From: an uncultured Dehalococcoidia bacterium
Lineage (GTDB): Bacteria > Chloroflexota > Dehalococcoidia > Lucifugimonadales > UBA3495
Assembly: GCA_951812625.1 (NCBI GenBank)
Contig: CATOSP010000002.1
Location: 1,622,788-1,686,787, forward strand
Direction: 5' to 3'
DNA: 64,000 bases
Shown: piece after piece, positions 26,510 through 37,156 of the stretch
How the letters are laid out: the number at the start of each line of letters is the position of its first letter
How positions within the stretch are numbered: position 1 is the stretch's first letter
Notes under the pieces: model-generated
Database searches by the model: none
What the model saw: the letters and a program-made list of their open reading frames with translations, nothing else
What the model was told of the DNA's origin: nothing
Translations under genes and position numbers: made by a program

Positions 26510-27145
26510 ATTCTCGCAAAACTTCACGCCATTTTTCCGCCCTGCGTTTTCCAATTATCTTCCACTTGGAACGGGTAGCATCCAACCACCATTTCAAGTC
26601 ACATTGACCCTTTATCGTGCTGCCGAAAGTCCCGCTACCAGTTCTTTCTGCCCTGCTTGGTACGCCAATATAACTACGATCCAGTTCGGATTTACCCCTG
26701 CCCAGGGGGTCTCCGAGGGCAAGAAGTCGCCGGACCCGGTGGCTTTTTTCGTTGGCTCACGATGCATCCGATTAGCTGCCTGCTTCTCACTCACGAATCC
26801 GCTTCTGGTTCCCTGCTGGCGGGTCAGACAAATCCACCACCCCAAGGGTAGCGCGGCCTCTTGTGTTGATTCAGTGCAGGGAGACCCACCGGTGCTGGGG
26901 AGGAACCAAGAGGGGTGACGAGAGTGAAATTGGCGGATGTTGGACTTGCCATTGCGGGTGGGTTTCGAGATTCTGCTGTGACTGGCCTATCGTGCCCAAA
27001 CCAAGGGGAATGCGGAGATCCGGGGTGGCGGGCGATAGTGGAGCTATAGGAAAAGTGAGCACAGACTTGGTCTCCGGCTCAAGACTGGAATCATCGATGT
27101 TGCTTGACCCGCCTGCGACGCCCTGGCTGAGCCGAGTATACGCCG
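26510..27145. other. Gene-free stretch between IS701 and the permease operon
   Basis: About 640 bases. The only notable element is a terminator-like hairpin at 26725-26749. I could not recognise an RNA gene upstream of it, although an uncharacterised small RNA is possible. Confidence 0.45.
26725..26749 (+). terminator. Terminator-like hairpin with T6 tract
   Basis: AGTCGCCG (26725-26732) pairs with CGGTGGCT (26737-26744) using two G-U pairs, followed by a run of T (26744-26749). No gene on the plus strand leads to it, so it may end a lost gene or an unknown small RNA. Confidence 0.5.
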
Positions 27146-28102
27146 CTACTCATAGTGAATGCGAGGGTCTATCCAAGCATAGGCCATGTCGACCGCCAGG
27201 TTGGCGAACATGAACACAAAAGCGTAGATCAGCACGAGGTTCTGTACGAGCAGGAAATCACGCTCGCGGATTGCCGCAATCATCGTTGCGCCCAAGCCCG
27301 GCACGTTGAAGGCGACTTCCACCACAACCGAGCCTCCCAACAGGCTGCCCATCAACAGGCCGGACAAGGTTATTACCGGCAGCAGCGCGTTGCGCAGTGC
27401 ATGAACTACGACAACCGCTGACTCTCCGAGCCCCTTGGCTCTCGCTGTACGAACATAGTCTTCCCGGACTACCTCCAACAGCATCGAGCGTGTCAACCGC
27501 GCGATGGTGGCCGAGGCTGATGAACCCAATACTATCGCTGGCATGATCGTTATCTGAAGGTTTTGCCAGGGAGCCTCCCACGGCATTACGACGCCCATCG
27601 GCGGCATCCAGTCGAACACCAGCACGTAGGCCAGCACCACCAAACTGGCGAGCCAGAAATTCGGGGTTGCCAGGAACAGAATCGTGGAGAATCTGGCGAT
27701 GTAATCCAGGAAGCTGTTTCGCTTGAGTGCGGCCAGCACGCCCACCGGAATTCCAACTACCCATGCGAAGAGCACGGACATGATGGCTATCTGGGCCGTG
27801 ATCGGCCCCCTGTTGGCCAGCAGTTCAGCGTTGGGGTAGCCCTTGAAGAAGGACTCTCCCAGATCGAGCCTCACAATGTCCCAGAGCCAAACCAGGAATT
27901 GTATGTGTATCGGCTTGTCCAAGCCGAGCTTGGCCAGCATTATCTGGCGGTCGGCTTCAGACAGGAGACCTGCGCCTTCCTCGCCAAGCATGGCGGCGAG
28001 CATGTCTCCGGGCATGATGCGCATGGCGACGAAGACCAAGGCCGTCGTGCCAAGCACGGTAGGCACTGCGTATAGCAGTCGTCGAGCCAGGTATTTGTGC
28101 AT
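27146..28102 (-). CDS. ABC transporter permease, DppB/OppB type (second system)
   Basis: 318 residues, six membrane helices. It starts 'MHKYLARRLLYAVPTVLGTTA', has 'MRIMPGDMLAAMLG' in the first periplasmic loop, the docking loop 'VREDYVRTARAKGLGESAVV', and ends 'DMAYAWIDPRIHYE'. It is the last gene of a minus-strand operon: binding protein (30916-29159), DppC-type permease (29007-28105), this gene. Its ATG lies two bases after the previous stop, so the two permeases are translationally linked. Solute unknown; peptides, opines and other solutes use this family. Confidence 0.93.
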   Translation of the reverse strand: MHKYLARRLLYAVPTVLGTTALVFVAMRIMPGDMLAAMLGEEGAGLLSEADRQIMLAKLGLDKPIHIQFLVWLWDIVRLDLGESFFKGYPNAELLANRGPITAQIAIMSVLFAWVVGIPVGVLAALKRNSFLDYIARFSTILFLATPNFWLASLVVLAYVLVFDWMPPMGVVMPWEAPWQNLQITIMPAIVLGSSASATIARLTRSMLLEVVREDYVRTARAKGLGESAVVVVHALRNALLPVITLSGLLMGSLLGGSVVVEVAFNVPGLGATMIAAIRERDFLLVQNLVLIYAFVFMFANLAVDMAYAWIDPRIHYE

Positions 28103-28104
28103 CC

Positions 28105-29007
28105 CTAAGTGGTCCCTCTAAGGCGTGGGTCGACCGCGTCTCTCACATTGTCGCCTAGCAGGTTGAACGCCAGGACGGTGACTACAATGGCGACTCCCGG
28201 AAAGACGACGAGCCACCACAGGGGCTTAAAGGTCGCTGTGACCACCCCGCCGAGCAGGTTGCCCCAGGTAGGTGTAGGCGGTGGTATGCCAAGACCCAGG
28301 AAACCCAGGCTTGCTTCGGCGATAATGACCGTCCCCAAAGAAGCTGTGGCAAGCACTAGAACGGGTGCTACAGTCTGTGGGGCAACGTGACGCAACATGA
28401 TCCGTATGTGGGAGCATCCCACTGCGCGAGCCGCCTCGACATATGGGTATTCTTTAACCGAGATGGCGACTGACCGGGTAACACGCGTCGTGGCGGGAAT
28501 CCGCACGACGGTCAATGCGATGAGGATCGGGATAACCCCAGCGCCCATTGCCGTCAGCAACGCCAAGGCAAGCACCAGACCCGGAAATGCCAGGATAACT
28601 TCCATCACCCTTTGGGTAATCATATCGAAGCGGCCGCCTATGTAACCACTGGCCACCCCTAATGCCATCGCGAGCACCGTGCTCATCACGACCACGGTCA
28701 CGGAAACAAAGAGGGACACCCTTGCGCCGTAAATGATGCGGCTTAGGAGGTCTCTACCCATGTAATCGGTTCCAATAAAGTGTTGTGCTGAGGGTCCCTG
28801 TCTCGCCTCCAGCACCTTTATTCGGATCGGGTCATATGGCGAAAGCACCGGAGCCGCGATTGCGGCAACGATGAGCAGAACTATGGCGAACCCCATTGCC
28901 CCACCGACCGGATAGCGTCTTACGAACCTGACAACAATGCCGACGACCGGCGCTCCGTTACTGCGCGCGGTGCTCGCACTCGTTGCCAAGGCATTAGGCC
29001 AACGCAT
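28105..29007 (-). CDS. ABC transporter permease, DppC/OppC type (second system)
   Basis: 300 residues. After a cytoplasmic start it has helix 1 ('GFAIVLLIVAAIAAP'), then 'FIGTDYMGRDLLSRIIYGARVS', further helices, the docking loop 'VKEYPYVEAARAVGCSHIRIM', and the tail 'FNLLGDNVRDAVDPRLRGTT'. It pairs with the DppB-type permease encoded two bases downstream. A hairpin at 29104-29132 lies between the binding-protein gene and this gene and could lower permease expression relative to the binding protein. No ATPase gene is adjacent. Confidence 0.93.
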   Translation of the reverse strand: MRWPNALATSASTARSNGAPVVGIVVRFVRRYPVGGAMGFAIVLLIVAAIAAPVLSPYDPIRIKVLEARQGPSAQHFIGTDYMGRDLLSRIIYGARVSLFVSVTVVVMSTVLAMALGVASGYIGGRFDMITQRVMEVILAFPGLVLALALLTAMGAGVIPILIALTVVRIPATTRVTRSVAISVKEYPYVEAARAVGCSHIRIMLRHVAPQTVAPVLVLATASLGTVIIAEASLGFLGLGIPPPTPTWGNLLGGVVTATFKPLWWLVVFPGVAIVVTVLAFNLLGDNVRDAVDPRLRGTT

Positions 29008-29103
29008 AATTAGGTAGTCCTGTCATGGAGCAAGAACTCCTTGGACGCTGGATGTGAGGTCTGCTTTTGCAATCAGCTTCAGCGTTATGTTTCAAATTGC
29101 TGC

Positions 29104-29132
29104 CGAGGCTGCCGAAGTCTTCGGCAGCCTCG
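29104..29132 (-). terminator. Intercistronic hairpin between binding protein and permeases
   Basis: CGAGGCTGCCGAA (29104-29116) and TTCGGCAGCCTCG (29120-29132) pair perfectly over a 3-base loop. There is no T tract. As in other binding-protein operons it may act as a leaky terminator or an mRNA stabiliser. Confidence 0.6.
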
Positions 29133-29158
29133 AATCGAAATGGCCCTACGGCTGACTG

Positions 29159-30916
29159 TTATCGGTCAAGCCACAGTGTTTGCCGGTCGAAGTACACATA
29201 CCTGCCCAGAGCGGGGCCTCGGCTGGGGAATCCTTTGACATAGGGCCACCACATGTGTCCGTCGACCTCCCAGCCGCCGGTCATCTGAGGAATTTCCTGG
29301 TCTAGCACATCAAAGGCCTGATGCACCAACTCCTTCCGCTTGAGGGGATCGAGCTCAGTGTCCACTTGGTCCATAATCGCGTCGAACTCTGCGTTGGACC
29401 ATCCGCTCCAGTTCTGTGCTCCTCCGGTACTCCAAAACACGTTCATAAAGTCAGACGGATCGTGCAAAGTGGTGAACTGAGCGCCGCTGGTAATGCTGAA
29501 CTGCTGTTCCTTGGCTCGCGCTATCCAGACCGACCAGTCCAGGGTCTCAAGGCTCAGGTCAATGTTCAGCGTGTCCTTAAGCACGGCTTGTACGAACTCC
29601 GCGTGTACCACCACGTGTTGAGGGCTTCCCGTGGTCATGTCGGATTTGAAACCATTGGGATGGCCTGCTTCAGCCAGCAAGGCCTTCGCTTGAGCAATCC
29701 GGGCTTCCCGGTCAGGGTTGAACGCCGGCAATTTGCTCAACTCCGAATCCGACAGCGCGTATGCGTTCCCCGGCGGCGCCCATCTGCCCTTGGCTGGGGT
29801 TGTCAGGTCCGCGGTGACCGCAGCCCATTCGTCGCGGTCGATGACTAGGTCTATAGCCTTCCGGACTCGCACATCGTCGAACGGCTCGACCTGAAGGTTG
29901 AAATAGATCGCGTGGACAATGGGGACTATAGCCTTCTCGCCTTGGATGCCCTTGTCCAGGGCCAGCTGATAGTCCACCGGGTTGTTGACCTGAAGAGTAT
30001 CCAACTGTCCCACTAAGAATGCGGCGAAGCGACCCGATCCCAGTATGTGGAATTCAATTCCGTCAAGATATGGCAGGCCCTCGTTCCAGTAGTCCTGGAA
30101 CTTCTCGTACCGGATCAACTCTCCTGCCTTGAGCTCGGCCATCTGGAACGGTCCGGCTGCGGGGTGCATGACGTAGGTCTTCAGGTCGTTGTTGTACTCG
30201 TCCAGCACCGCCTTGGGGAAAATGGCGTTCCAATCGGAGGCGATGAATCTCTGTATCTCGGCCGAGGTTTCCGTGAAGGCGAATTGCACCGTCAGGTCAT
30301 CCACTGCTTTGACTTCCTTGATACGGCTGAACCAGTCCTTCCGGTAGCTGAGCACGCCCTCCGGTGGGTTGTGGATTCTTGTCCACGACGCTACTACGTC
30401 TTCCGGTGTGACGGAAGAGCCGTCGTGGAACTTGGCGTTGTCCCGGAGGTGGAAGGTTATGAGTAGCCCGTCGTCGGAGACCTCCCAGGAATGGGCGAGG
30501 CCAGGCACAATAGTCAAGCCTCGGTCGAAGGGGTTCACCTTGATCAGGCCCTCCAGCCTTGGCCCTACGGGACTCAACACCGAGGAGCTTGGAGACTGGT
30601 TCACGTCCCAGGTGCCCGGAGTGCCCGACCTGGTCTTGATCACCCCGCCGCTCTTGGCCAAGGGGTCACGGCGGATGGCGGGGGCGGCGATGCCGGGAAC
30701 CGGCGTCGCCACTACAATCTTCTCCTTCACCACCTCCTTGATTACTTCTTTTTCTACTTCGACTTCCTTGATAACTTCCTTTTCCACGACCATGGGCGTT
30801 GCAGCGGCCCCTCCGCACGCCACCGAAGCGAATATGGCCAACACCGCGGCCCAAGTTGGGAAGCCGGTTTTCATAAGCCTTAAAACCTTGATGCTACGAG
30901 AGTCGTTGCATACCAT
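29159..30916 (-). CDS. ABC transporter substrate-binding lipoprotein (SBP family 5, second system)
   Basis: 585 residues from ATG 30916, preceded by GGAGGG at good spacing; an alternative ATG at 30874 has a poorer site. Lipoprotein signal: 'WAAVLAIFASVAC34-GG'. A charged linker with repeated 'EKEVIKEV' units (about 45-70) looks like a short coiled coil or spacer before the mature domain. SBP_bac_5 pieces include 'ITFHLRDNAKFHDGSSVTPEDV', 'AAGPFQMAEL' and 'DVRVRKAIDLVIDRDEW'. It feeds the two permeases downstream. It shares architecture with the protein at 10849-12684 but is only distantly similar in sequence. Confidence 0.92.
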   Translation of the reverse strand: MVCNDSRSIKVLRLMKTGFPTWAAVLAIFASVACGGAAATPMVVEKEVIKEVEVEKEVIKEVVKEKIVVATPVPGIAAPAIRRDPLAKSGGVIKTRSGTPGTWDVNQSPSSSVLSPVGPRLEGLIKVNPFDRGLTIVPGLAHSWEVSDDGLLITFHLRDNAKFHDGSSVTPEDVVASWTRIHNPPEGVLSYRKDWFSRIKEVKAVDDLTVQFAFTETSAEIQRFIASDWNAIFPKAVLDEYNNDLKTYVMHPAAGPFQMAELKAGELIRYEKFQDYWNEGLPYLDGIEFHILGSGRFAAFLVGQLDTLQVNNPVDYQLALDKGIQGEKAIVPIVHAIYFNLQVEPFDDVRVRKAIDLVIDRDEWAAVTADLTTPAKGRWAPPGNAYALSDSELSKLPAFNPDREARIAQAKALLAEAGHPNGFKSDMTTGSPQHVVVHAEFVQAVLKDTLNIDLSLETLDWSVWIARAKEQQFSITSGAQFTTLHDPSDFMNVFWSTGGAQNWSGWSNAEFDAIMDQVDTELDPLKRKELVHQAFDVLDQEIPQMTGGWEVDGHMWWPYVKGFPSRGPALGRYVYFDRQTLWLDR

Positions 30917-31012
30917 GTATTCCCTCCACAGATCATCGTAATCATCGCCGATGAGTGGCCGTATCCTAGTGATACAGGTCAGTGATGTCAAGACAGCCCC
31001 TTTGCGGGTTAG

Positions 31013-32230
31013 GACGATTGCAAAGTCAGGAGGTTTGGCCGCATAGGCGTGCGATGACCAGCGCAGGGCGGAAGGCGCAGGTTTTGGCTCGCAGGGGCAT
31101 GGACATCCGGGAGGGAAACCATCCTTCCAGGCGCAGGGCGCTCAGGGCCGTGTTGACCAGGCTGGCGTATACCTCACCCAGACCTGGACGCCGCAGCGTG
31201 TGGACGTCCTCGTCCCAACTGCGGTCCTTCACGTGATGCAGGCTGTTTTCCACGCTCCAGTGGTTGCGGATCACCCGAAGCAGTTCTCCCGGGCCGCACC
31301 GCCGGGAACTCAGGCTGCTCAACAGATACCAGCGCTCCCGGCTCACCTCCCCGGTGGCTATCTCCACCCTCTCCTTCTCCAGCATCGCCCCCTGCCTCGC
31401 TCCGGGAAAACCCAACTCATCCCGGATGTAGTCTGCCAGCGCCCCGTAGGTCCAGATACGCCGCCTCTCAATCACACCCGCTTTTTTTCCACGCTCTACG
31501 CCTCAGGCTCCCCCGGTTCCTCCCCGGGAAATCCCTCTGCCAACGCGGCCAGCAACCCGGGCCGGTTCCCTTTGACTCGCACCAGATAGTCCCGTCCGTG
31601 GCTCACTATGGCCTGGCACAGGTCCCGCTCCGCGTACAGTGCGTCCATAGTCAGGAGCGCCAGGCCGGGATAGCGCTCGAACAGTTGCCCCAGTTGTTCC
31701 CGCAACACCCCGGGTTCGTACCGTTTCTCCGATGCCGGCCACTGGGCCAGGCACAGTTTCAGGTCGTGGGCCAGCACGTTCACCATCACCAGGGGATTGC
31801 CGCTTGCGTCCTCGGACTGCTTGGCCCACTTGCCGTCTACCGCAGCATTCACCTCTTGGTCCGCCACCACCCCGGACACCCATCCCGTCAGGGCGCCCTG
31901 CAACTGCTCATACTGAACCCCGGCCAGGGTGCGGGAAATGGTGGTGGCATGAGGCGGATGGTCCCGTACAAACCCGAGAGGTTCCTTCAGCACCGCCCAG
32001 TGCATCCTGGCGAAGAGGAAGATGTGGGCCATGGTGGTCTGACCGCAGACCAAGCCCAGCAGGGTCAATCGCAGGATGGCCTGAAAGGGATGCCGAACTC
32101 CCCTGGCTCTCCTCGGGTCCGCCACCTGCTCCAAACATCCGAACAGAGATTCCGCCGCATCCATATCCACACACTCCCATATCTCACTTCTCTGCCTTTA
32201 TAAATTCCCATCCCTGACTTTGCAATCGTC
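31013..32230 (-). mobile_element. ISAs1-family insertion sequence
   Basis: Ends GACGATTGCAAAGTCAGG (31013-31030) and CCTGACTTTGCAATCGTC (32213-32230) are exact inverted repeats of 18 bases, enclosing a transposase in two frames. Length is about 1.2 kb, as usual for ISAs1. Confidence 0.85.
31026..32170 (-). pseudogene. ISAs1-family transposase, frameshifted
   Basis: The first part (32170-31496) has the DDE_Tnp_1-associated N-terminus ('LEQVADPRRARGVRHPFQ', 'LRLTLLGLVCGQTTM'), then 'NAAVDGKWAKQS' and 'ALLTMDALYAERDL' with the first two acidic residues. The second part (31475-31026) has 'RNHWSVENSLHHVKDRSWDED' with the Glu, and a C-terminal Arg-rich end. The frame changes near 31500, next to seven A residues (minus strand, 31481-31487). 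A stop lies just before the A run, so a programmed slip at the A run alone would not join them, and the gene is probably broken. Total about 375 residues when joined. Confidence 0.82.
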
Positions 32231-32383
32231 GTGATTTCCGGAGGGTCCCCGGTGGACACGGCCTCCGGCGGCGCGGTTGATGGCGGGCTTTGCCTGGCCG
32301 CATAGCATCTGGCTCAGTGAGATGGAGCCACAAGGATCTAGAAGAAAGTATAGTGATTTGTGAGTAACTTGTGGGGCATCTGG

Positions 32384-33240
32384 GGTATTCTCAACACGCG
32401 CTGGCAATCAGACTAAGCCCAGCTTCAGATAGACCAGGGCTATGGAATCCCGCAGCATCTCCACGCTCTTGCTGTACCCCCTGGTCTTCCTTTGCAGCCG
32501 CCGCAGCCGGTCCCGCAGCGCGAGTGGGTCCCCTCATTCCGGTTCACCTCCCCGCCTTTGCCCGGCACGTGCCGGTTGCGAGGCAGAAGACCGTACACCA
32601 CGTAATCATCGCTCGTAATCATCGCTACGGTATCTCAAAGCCTCCGGCGGCCGCTCCAGCAGCCTGGAGAAGGTCTCCTCACTGCGGTCCCCCACCTCGA
32701 AACAGGCCCAGCGCCCTCCGTCAGCCTCCTCCACTACCGCCGTCCAAATCCACGCCTCCCTCCTTTTCTCCCTGCGGCGCGCTCCCACATAGCTCCACAT
32801 TTCGTCGAAGGAAATCACCGGGGCCGACGGCTTTCCCGTCGGACGCTCCGCCCGAAGCATGGTCATCCGCTCCATCAGTTCCCTCCACCAGTTCCTGGGC
32901 TTGGCGGGCTTTTTTGACCCAGGAGAACACGGTGGCCGGCTGCACTCCCAGTATCCGTCCGGCGGCGGTGATGCCGGTGCCCCCGGCGTACATGTCCAAG
33001 GCCTGGCGCTTGGCGGTTTCCGAGAAGCAGTGGCGGTTGCCGTCCGGAGTGAAGCGATGATGGCAGTTGCGGCAGCGGTAAGTCTGCTTGCCCCGGGAAT
33101 GGCCGTCCCTGGGGGTCCAGTTGGAGCCGCAGTGGGGACAGCGCAGGTCGTGGCGGTAAACGCGAGCCCGGGTCATGGTTCCCCTCCCAGCAACAGGATG
33201 CCACCACAATTTTACATAATCAGCGCGTGTCGAGAATACC
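32384..33240 (-). mobile_element. IS1-family element, copy 2 (inverted relative to copy 3)
   Basis: Ends GGTATTCTCAACACGCGCTG (from 32384) and CAGCGCGTGTCGAGAATACC (ending 33240) are inverted repeats with one mismatch. It is about 857 bases and closely related to copy 3 at 36212-37083, in opposite orientation. Together they flank an IS21 element. Confidence 0.82.
32408..33176 (-). pseudogene. IS1-family transposase, copy 2, broken
   Basis: Start ATG 33176 after GGAGGG. The InsA-like part has zinc pairs 'CPHCGSNW' and 'CRNCHHRF', a helix-turn-helix ('TGITAAGRILGVQPATVFSW'), and a slippery A run at 'VKKA'. The InsB-like part has 'VISFDEMWSYVGARR', 'AWIWTAVVEEADGGRWACFE', 'EVNRNEGTHSRLRDRL' and 'GYSKSVEMLRDSIALVYL'. 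It is broken by a 13-base tandem duplication (gatgattacgagc unit, near 32605-32630) that shifts the frame after 'RYRSDDY'. The same duplication is in copy 3, so the defect preceded the last copying event. Confidence 0.82.
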
Positions 33241-33828
33241 GCATCGACCAATATCCGGACCTGATGGGGATAGGGAAGTTGCCTATGGCGATCCGGAAAC
33301 CCACGGTCAACTGATGGTATTGGCCGGCACGCCGTTAGGCCCCAGTTGGACGAAGTCCCACGACCCTCGTGCATGGACACCATGGTAATCCAGGCGCACG
33401 CCTTTACTTGGACAGTGGTACCGGAGCACGATGACGGCAGGACCAGGGTTAACTTCGGGGAGGAAAGCCAGATGCGGCCACCACCCAAAAACTCATGCGA
33501 TGCAGAATATCCGAGGTTAGATCCAGATCGCACAAGGGCGGATGTCGTGCAGGATCCAAAGGGGTTCAATAGTTGTTACACGCCGAGTTCAGACCCCAGG
33601 TTCTGCCCTTCACTTGGCCGTTCAGTCAGCAGTGAACGGCAGTAAATATCGGGTTCTCCAGTACCTTCAACTCCCCTCCACTACGGCAAAAAGGGGCGTT
33701 CCAGCTACGAAACGACCCTTTCTGGGTCTCCACTACCCCCTACCCCCAGCTACCGCAGACCCTGAACATTTGAAGTCCGGGGGAGCCACCGGATCCCTTG
33801 TCAACAGCAAGTTGGAATTGACACTGTT
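33241..33828. other. Non-IS spacer inside the IS1-bounded block
   Basis: About 590 bases between IS1 copy 2 and the IS21 element. Frames of up to 100 codons exist on both strands but show no recognisable family. It could be remnant host DNA or eroded element sequence. An extra IS21-end-like repeat (AGCAAGTTGGAATTGAC) lies at about 33806-33822. Confidence 0.4.
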
Positions 33829-33873
33829 GTAGCAACTTAGAATTGACCCACCTGGTTCTGGTATTCGACTTTG

Positions 33874-34673
<800 letters not shown>

Positions 34674-34677
<4 letters not shown>

Positions 34678-35906
34678 CTTGCACTTCCGGAGGCCAAGTC
34701 GTACACGTCCTGGGAGCGGCGCTCCACCTCGCCAGCGGGTATCTGCACCGCCACGGCTTCCTGCCGTAGCCTGTTGTCCCCCGGGGCAGACCGGACCACT
34801 GACCGGGCAGAATGAAGCGCTGCCCAGGCTGCTGGGTCAGTGGATGCACCGCGATGCGCTCATTTCCGGACCAGGTCTCCACTGTACCCACCCGCTGGCC
34901 CACCTGCACCGTCCTTCCCACCCATTTCCAGTGGACGCCGTAGCAGGAGCCTTCCCAGCTGACAAAGCTGTCACGGGCCACCTTCCGGTCTTCTCGCAGG
35001 TAAAGCACCAGGGTGGCGCGCTCCGGCAGCTTCCCGAGATGGGGCCGCTCCTCGTCCAGCATTTCCCCAGGGACACGATGGGTCGTGCCGTGCGGCACGG
35101 CGGTTGGCCACCGTGTCGCACCACTCCAGGACCTGCCGGTTCAGGTCGGCATCGTCGGTGAAGCGCATGCTGGGCCACATATTGCGCCGGACGTACTTCA
35201 CCCCGCTCTCGACCTTGCCCTTGGTCTGGGCCCGGTAGGGCTGGCACAGCCTGGCCTCGAAGCCCACCCGCAGCGCGAAATCCAGCATCCTCCGGTTCCA
35301 CACCGGCCCCTTCTCCTCATCCCGCCCCAGGGTGATTACCTTGGCGTTGTCGTAGAGACAGTGGCGGGGCACGCCGCCCAGATACTCGAAGGCATTCACG
35401 TGGCACTGGATGAAGGCTGCGGTGTCCGCCTTGCGCACCAGCTCCACATAGCAGGCTCGGGATCATCCCATGGTCATCACGAATACCCAGACGCGGCGTC
35501 GCTTCCCGTCCTCACCGATGTACGGCAAACTTCCCCAGTCGACTTGGGCCTGCTCACCAAGTGCTGTCTCAAACCGCATGGTGGCCTCGGGCTGTTTGTA
35601 CTGCCGCCGCGGGCGGGCATATTGCACCACCGTCTAGTAGCTGCCCTGGTACCCCAGGGTACGGATCTCCCGGTCCAGCACCCAGCAATTCTCCAAGCCC
35701 TTTCCCATCTGCCGGTCGATGAACTCGACGTAAGGGTCCAGTTTCGACCCCCGCCTCGGCCGCAGCCTGGGCCGCATGGCCTCCGGCGATTTCAGATACC
35801 TGCGTATCGTGTTGCGGGACACGTCCAACTCCTGGGCAATCCCCCGGACCGAACGGCCCGCTCCTTTCATTTCGTATGTCTCTTTCACTTGTCCCACCTG
35901 TAGCAA
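34674..35906 (-). pseudogene. istA: IS21 transposase IstA, multiple stops and frameshifts
   Basis: The N-terminus has the helix-turn-helix 'SVRGIAQELDVSRNTIRRYL'. The rve/DDE core follows: 'QAQVDWGSLPYI' with Asp, 'HCLYDNAKVI' with Asp, and 'AQTKGKVESGVKYV' with Glu. TAG at 35634-35636 and TGA at 35463-35465 interrupt it (the TGA replaces Trp in 'MTMGWSRACY'), and frame changes occur after about 35100. The C-terminal end 'GEVERRSQDVYDLASGS' is still recognisable up to the overlap with istB. The enzyme cannot be made intact. Confidence 0.85.
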
Positions 35907-35984
35907 TGTTTCTGGTGCGCCTCCGCGGAGAGTCCGCAGATGGTGCCATTTTCCTCAGGTGGGTCAATTCCAACTTGCTACTAT

Positions 35985-36211
35985 CGCACGCTCTATAGTT
36001 GCTAGTGACACCCTCTAAGGCCACATGGCCTTTCACTGACACGCCGGGACCAACGGCCAGGCCTGCCGCGGCCCTACTGGGGGCCGATGACACCTCCGTC
36101 AGTGGACGGCAGGAGAACGGCAGAGCGGTTCCTGGGGCCAAAACAGGGGTCCGGAGCCCCACCAGGGGCCAGACCCGAGTGCCATAGAGCGTCATAGAGC
36201 GCCGTCGATGC
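35985..36211. other. Short spacer between IS21 and IS1 copy 3
   Basis: About 230 bases without a recognisable gene. A short direct repeat (catagagcgtcatagagcg) lies at 36183-36201, next to the IS1 end. Confidence 0.4.
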
Positions 36212-37083
36212 GGTATTCCCGACACGTGCTGATTATGTAAAATTGTGGTGGCATCCTGTTGCTGGGAGGGGAACCATGACCCGGGCTCGCGTTTACCGCC
36301 ACGACCTGCGCTGTCCCCACTGCGGCTCCAACTGGACCCCCAGGGACGGCCATTCCCGGGGCAAGCAGACTTACCGCTGCCGCGACTGCCATCACCGCTT
36401 CACTCCGGACGGCAACCGCCACTGCTTCCCGGAAGCCGTCAAGCGCCAGGCCTTGGACACGTACGCCGAGGGCACCGGCATCACCGCCACCGGACGGATA
36501 CCGGGAGTGCAGCAGGCCACCGTGTTCTCCTGGGTCAAAAAAGCCCGCCAAGCCCAGGAACTGATGGAGGGAACTGATGGAGCGGATGACCATGCTTCGG
36601 GCGGAGCGTCCGCCGGGAAAGCCGTCGGCCCCGGTGATTTCCTTCGACGAAATGTGGAGCTATGTGGGAGCGCCGCAGGGAGAAAAGGAGGGAGGCGTGG
36701 ATTTGGACGGCGGTAGTGGAGGAGGCTGACGGAGGGCGCTGGGCCTGTTTCGAGGTGGGGGACCGCAGTGAGGAGACCTTCTCCAGGCTGCTGGAGCGGC
36801 TGCCGGAGGCTTTGAGATACCGTAGCGATGATTACGAGCGATGATTACGTGGTGTACGGTCTTCTGCCCCGCAACCGGCATGTGCCGGGCAAAGGTGGGG
36901 AGGTAAACCGGAACGAGGGGACCCACTCGCGGCTGCGGGACCGGCTACGGCGGCTGCAAAGGAAGACCAAGGGGTACAGCAAGAGCGTGGAGATGCTGCG
37001 GGATTCCATAGCCCTGGTCTACCATAGCCCTGGTCTATCTGAAGCTGGGCTTAGTCTGATTGCCAGCGCGTGTCGAGAATAGC
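36212..37083 (+). mobile_element. IS1-family element, copy 3
   Basis: Ends GGTATTCCCGACACGTGCTG (36212-36231) and CAGCGCGTGTCGAGAATAGCC (about 37064-37084). It is nearly identical to copy 2 in inverse orientation, and the shared stretch even includes GTCGATGC outside the left end. It ends about 75 bases before the DsbA-like selenoprotein start. Confidence 0.82.
36276..37059 (+). pseudogene. IS1-family transposase, copy 3, broken
   Basis: Same organisation as copy 2: zinc pairs 'CPHCGSNW' and 'CRDCHHRF', helix-turn-helix, A-run at 'VKKA' (36536-36541), then 'VISFDEMWSYVGA' in the -1 frame. It carries the same 13-base duplication after 'RYRSDDY' (36822-36847) and a second private tandem duplication of about 16 bases near 37010-37040 ('ccatagccctggtcta'). 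A small change at about 36670 also shifts 'VGAPQG'. It is therefore inactive, and mobility of either copy would have required help in trans. Confidence 0.82.
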
Positions 37084-37156
37084 CACTGGTGCGACACTTT
37101 GACAAGCGTGAAGAGCCCGGATACAATCCGTTCATCTACCTGTTAGGAGGATAGCC

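Noticed and set aside
35463..35465. In-frame TGA in istA as Sec or as TGA-for-Trp recoding
   Set aside because: The expected residue is Trp, but the gene also has a TAG and frameshifts, and intact genes in the window use TGA as a normal stop (panD, the TIGR03663 gene).
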